Shown piece by piece: positions 62,995 to 64,000 of a DNA stretch of 64,000 nucleotides. The notes beneath the pieces are model-generated. The model had not been told where the DNA came from and made no database searches. It was given only the letters and a program-made list of their open reading frames with translations. How positions within the stretch are numbered: the first letter of the stretch is position 1; each line of letters starts with the position of its first letter. The DNA comes from Zelopaecilomyces penicillatus (Eukaryota; Ascomycota; Sordariomycetes; Hypocreales; Pseudodiploosporaceae). The stretch is from assembly GCA_005765155.1 (NCBI GenBank), contig VCCP01000004.1, positions 3,410,001 through 3,474,000 on the forward strand, read 5' to 3'. The position numbers and the translations under genes are program-made.

Positions 62995-63727
62995 ATGCGT
63001 ATGCGCTCTCTGTTCAAGCTTATCTGCTTCTTTCCTAAATATATGAAGCTAACGCTGTCAAACAGCTCCTAAAATCGACCCCAATGAGATCAAGATCATG
63101 TTGGTGTTTTGAAAAAATTCCACATTATCATGGATTCAATAGCTAATCATATCTTAGTCACCTCCGGGCTACTGGTGGTGAGGTCGGTGCTTCTTCAGCT
63201 CTTGCCCCTAAGATTGGACCTCTTGGTCTCTCCCCGAAGAAGGTGGGAGAAGACATCGCCAAGGCTACTGGTGACTGGGTACGTTTCTTTAATTTTCAGT
63301 CTTGTTAGAAGGCCGCTGCTAACTGTAATCATAGAAAGGCTTGCGTGTGACCGTTAAGCTTACAATTCAAAACCGTCAAGCCCAAGTCTCTGTCGTTCCC
63401 ACTGCATCATCTTTGATCATCAAGGCTCTGAAAGAGCCACCCCGTGACCGGAAGAAGGAGAAGAACATCAAGCACAACAAGTCTGTCAGCCTTGATGAGA
63501 TCGTCGAGATTGCTCGTACTATGCGCTACAAATCTTTTTCGAAAGAGTTGAAGGGAACAGTGAAGGAAATTTTAGGTACAGCTTACAGTGTTGGATGCCA
63601 AGTAGATGGCAAACCTCCAAAGGCAGTCATTGAGGGCATTGACAGTGGAGAGATCGACAGTAAGTTGCCAATCTATACAAGTTTGCGAGACGGGTACTGA
63701 CTTAGTCTATTAGTTCCCGACCAGTAG
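62995..63727 (+). CDS. RPL12: 60S ribosomal protein L12 (uL11)
   Basis: Five exons (62995-62998, 63066-63099, 63158-63278, 63335-63659, 63714-63727) encode 165 residues, exactly the usual length. uL11 forms the base of the ribosomal stalk that recruits translation factors. The spliced protein begins MPPKIDPNEIKIIHLRATGG, continues with GASSALAPKIGPLGLSPKKV, QAQVSVVPTASSLIIKALKE, PPRDRKKEKNIKHNKSV and GTAYSVGCQVDG, and ends DIPDQ. The first coding exon is only ATG plus one base. The second intron has a weak donor, GTTGGT at 63100, chosen because only it restores KIIHLRATGG. It follows SEC23 on the same strand. Confidence 0.97.
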
Positions 63728-64000
63728 ATGACAAATACAATCCTGTGAAAGGCGAGCTTGTCAATTGGGCGTGGCAGATATGGGGTGATCCAACATCCAT
63801 GTTGTCCAGCTAAAACTGCAACTGTCCGTTCGCGTTTTCCAACCCGTGAATGTGTGCTTAATTTCATGTTATGTGACCCTTGGCTACACTCCGAAATTTA
63901 CCATGACTTCACGGTGGTATATTTCTATTTTTGCTCAAGGAAGATCAAATCCAATGGCCTCATACTCACCGCGACGTTTAACATCTCTGTGGATGGAGCG
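63728..64000. other. RPL12 3' flank, window end
   Basis: About 270 bp after the RPL12 stop. It likely includes the 3' UTR. No further gene start, motif or repeat is visible before the window ends. Confidence 0.6.

Overview
The window looks like part of a chromosome from a filamentous ascomycete (Pezizomycotina). Supporting points are short 45-90 nt spliceosomal introns with GTRNGT donors and CTAAY-like branch points, protein sequences that read like filamentous-fungal orthologues, and a long A/T-saturated tract with the footprint of repeat-induced point mutation (RIP). I cannot name the species.

Layout. (1) 1 to about 5655 is an A/T desert (the first 60 bases are about 10% G+C) with a diverged pair of direct repeats, a 22-bp tandem repeat and a foldback (MITE-like) element with an exact 5-bp target duplication. 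(2) About 5656-7430 is a small island of normal base composition holding one apparently intact two-exon gene for a RING-like/ankyrin protein. (3) About 7431-46930 is a second, 39-kb A/T desert in which CpA, TpG and CpG are almost absent, so ATG codons are rare and no open frame of useful length survives. Two LTR-retrotransposon relics are recognisable inside it: a Ty1/Copia-type element at about 24762-30725 (plus strand, with protease, RT and RNase H vestiges) and a second element at about 35957-43583 with 454-bp terminal repeats. A lone LTR-like copy lies at about 12424. (4) From about 47084 to the end is ordinary gene-dense sequence with eight multi-exon genes: SRAP/HMCES-type DNA-protein crosslink protein (+), ELF1 (+), uracil phosphoribosyltransferase FUR1 (-), URC1 GTP-cyclohydrolase-II-like uracil catabolism protein (+), ribosomal protein S1 (+), an ABHD11-like mitochondrial hydrolase (-), SEC23 (+) and ribosomal protein L12 (+).

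How the genes relate. FUR1 and URC1 are divergent neighbours sharing a 1.5-kb intergenic region that contains overlapping CGG-N6-CCG palindromes. In yeasts with the URC pathway, UPRT and Urc1 both act in uracil use, so this pair looks like a minimal uracil salvage/catabolism locus. The two ribosomal protein genes share a promoter layout (CACGTG about 165-175 bp before the ATG, then TAACCT/AGGTTA and GCACACAA nearer the gene). The other genes are unrelated housekeeping functions.

The most unusual observations are two predicted 4-nt microexons and two GC-AG introns in the 19-exon URC1 gene, a perfect 69-unit ATTATTT array just upstream of ELF1, and the living gene stranded inside the RIP-mutated desert. 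All gene models were spliced by hand from the sequence; total coding lengths are divisible by three in every case, but no alignment or transcript evidence was available.
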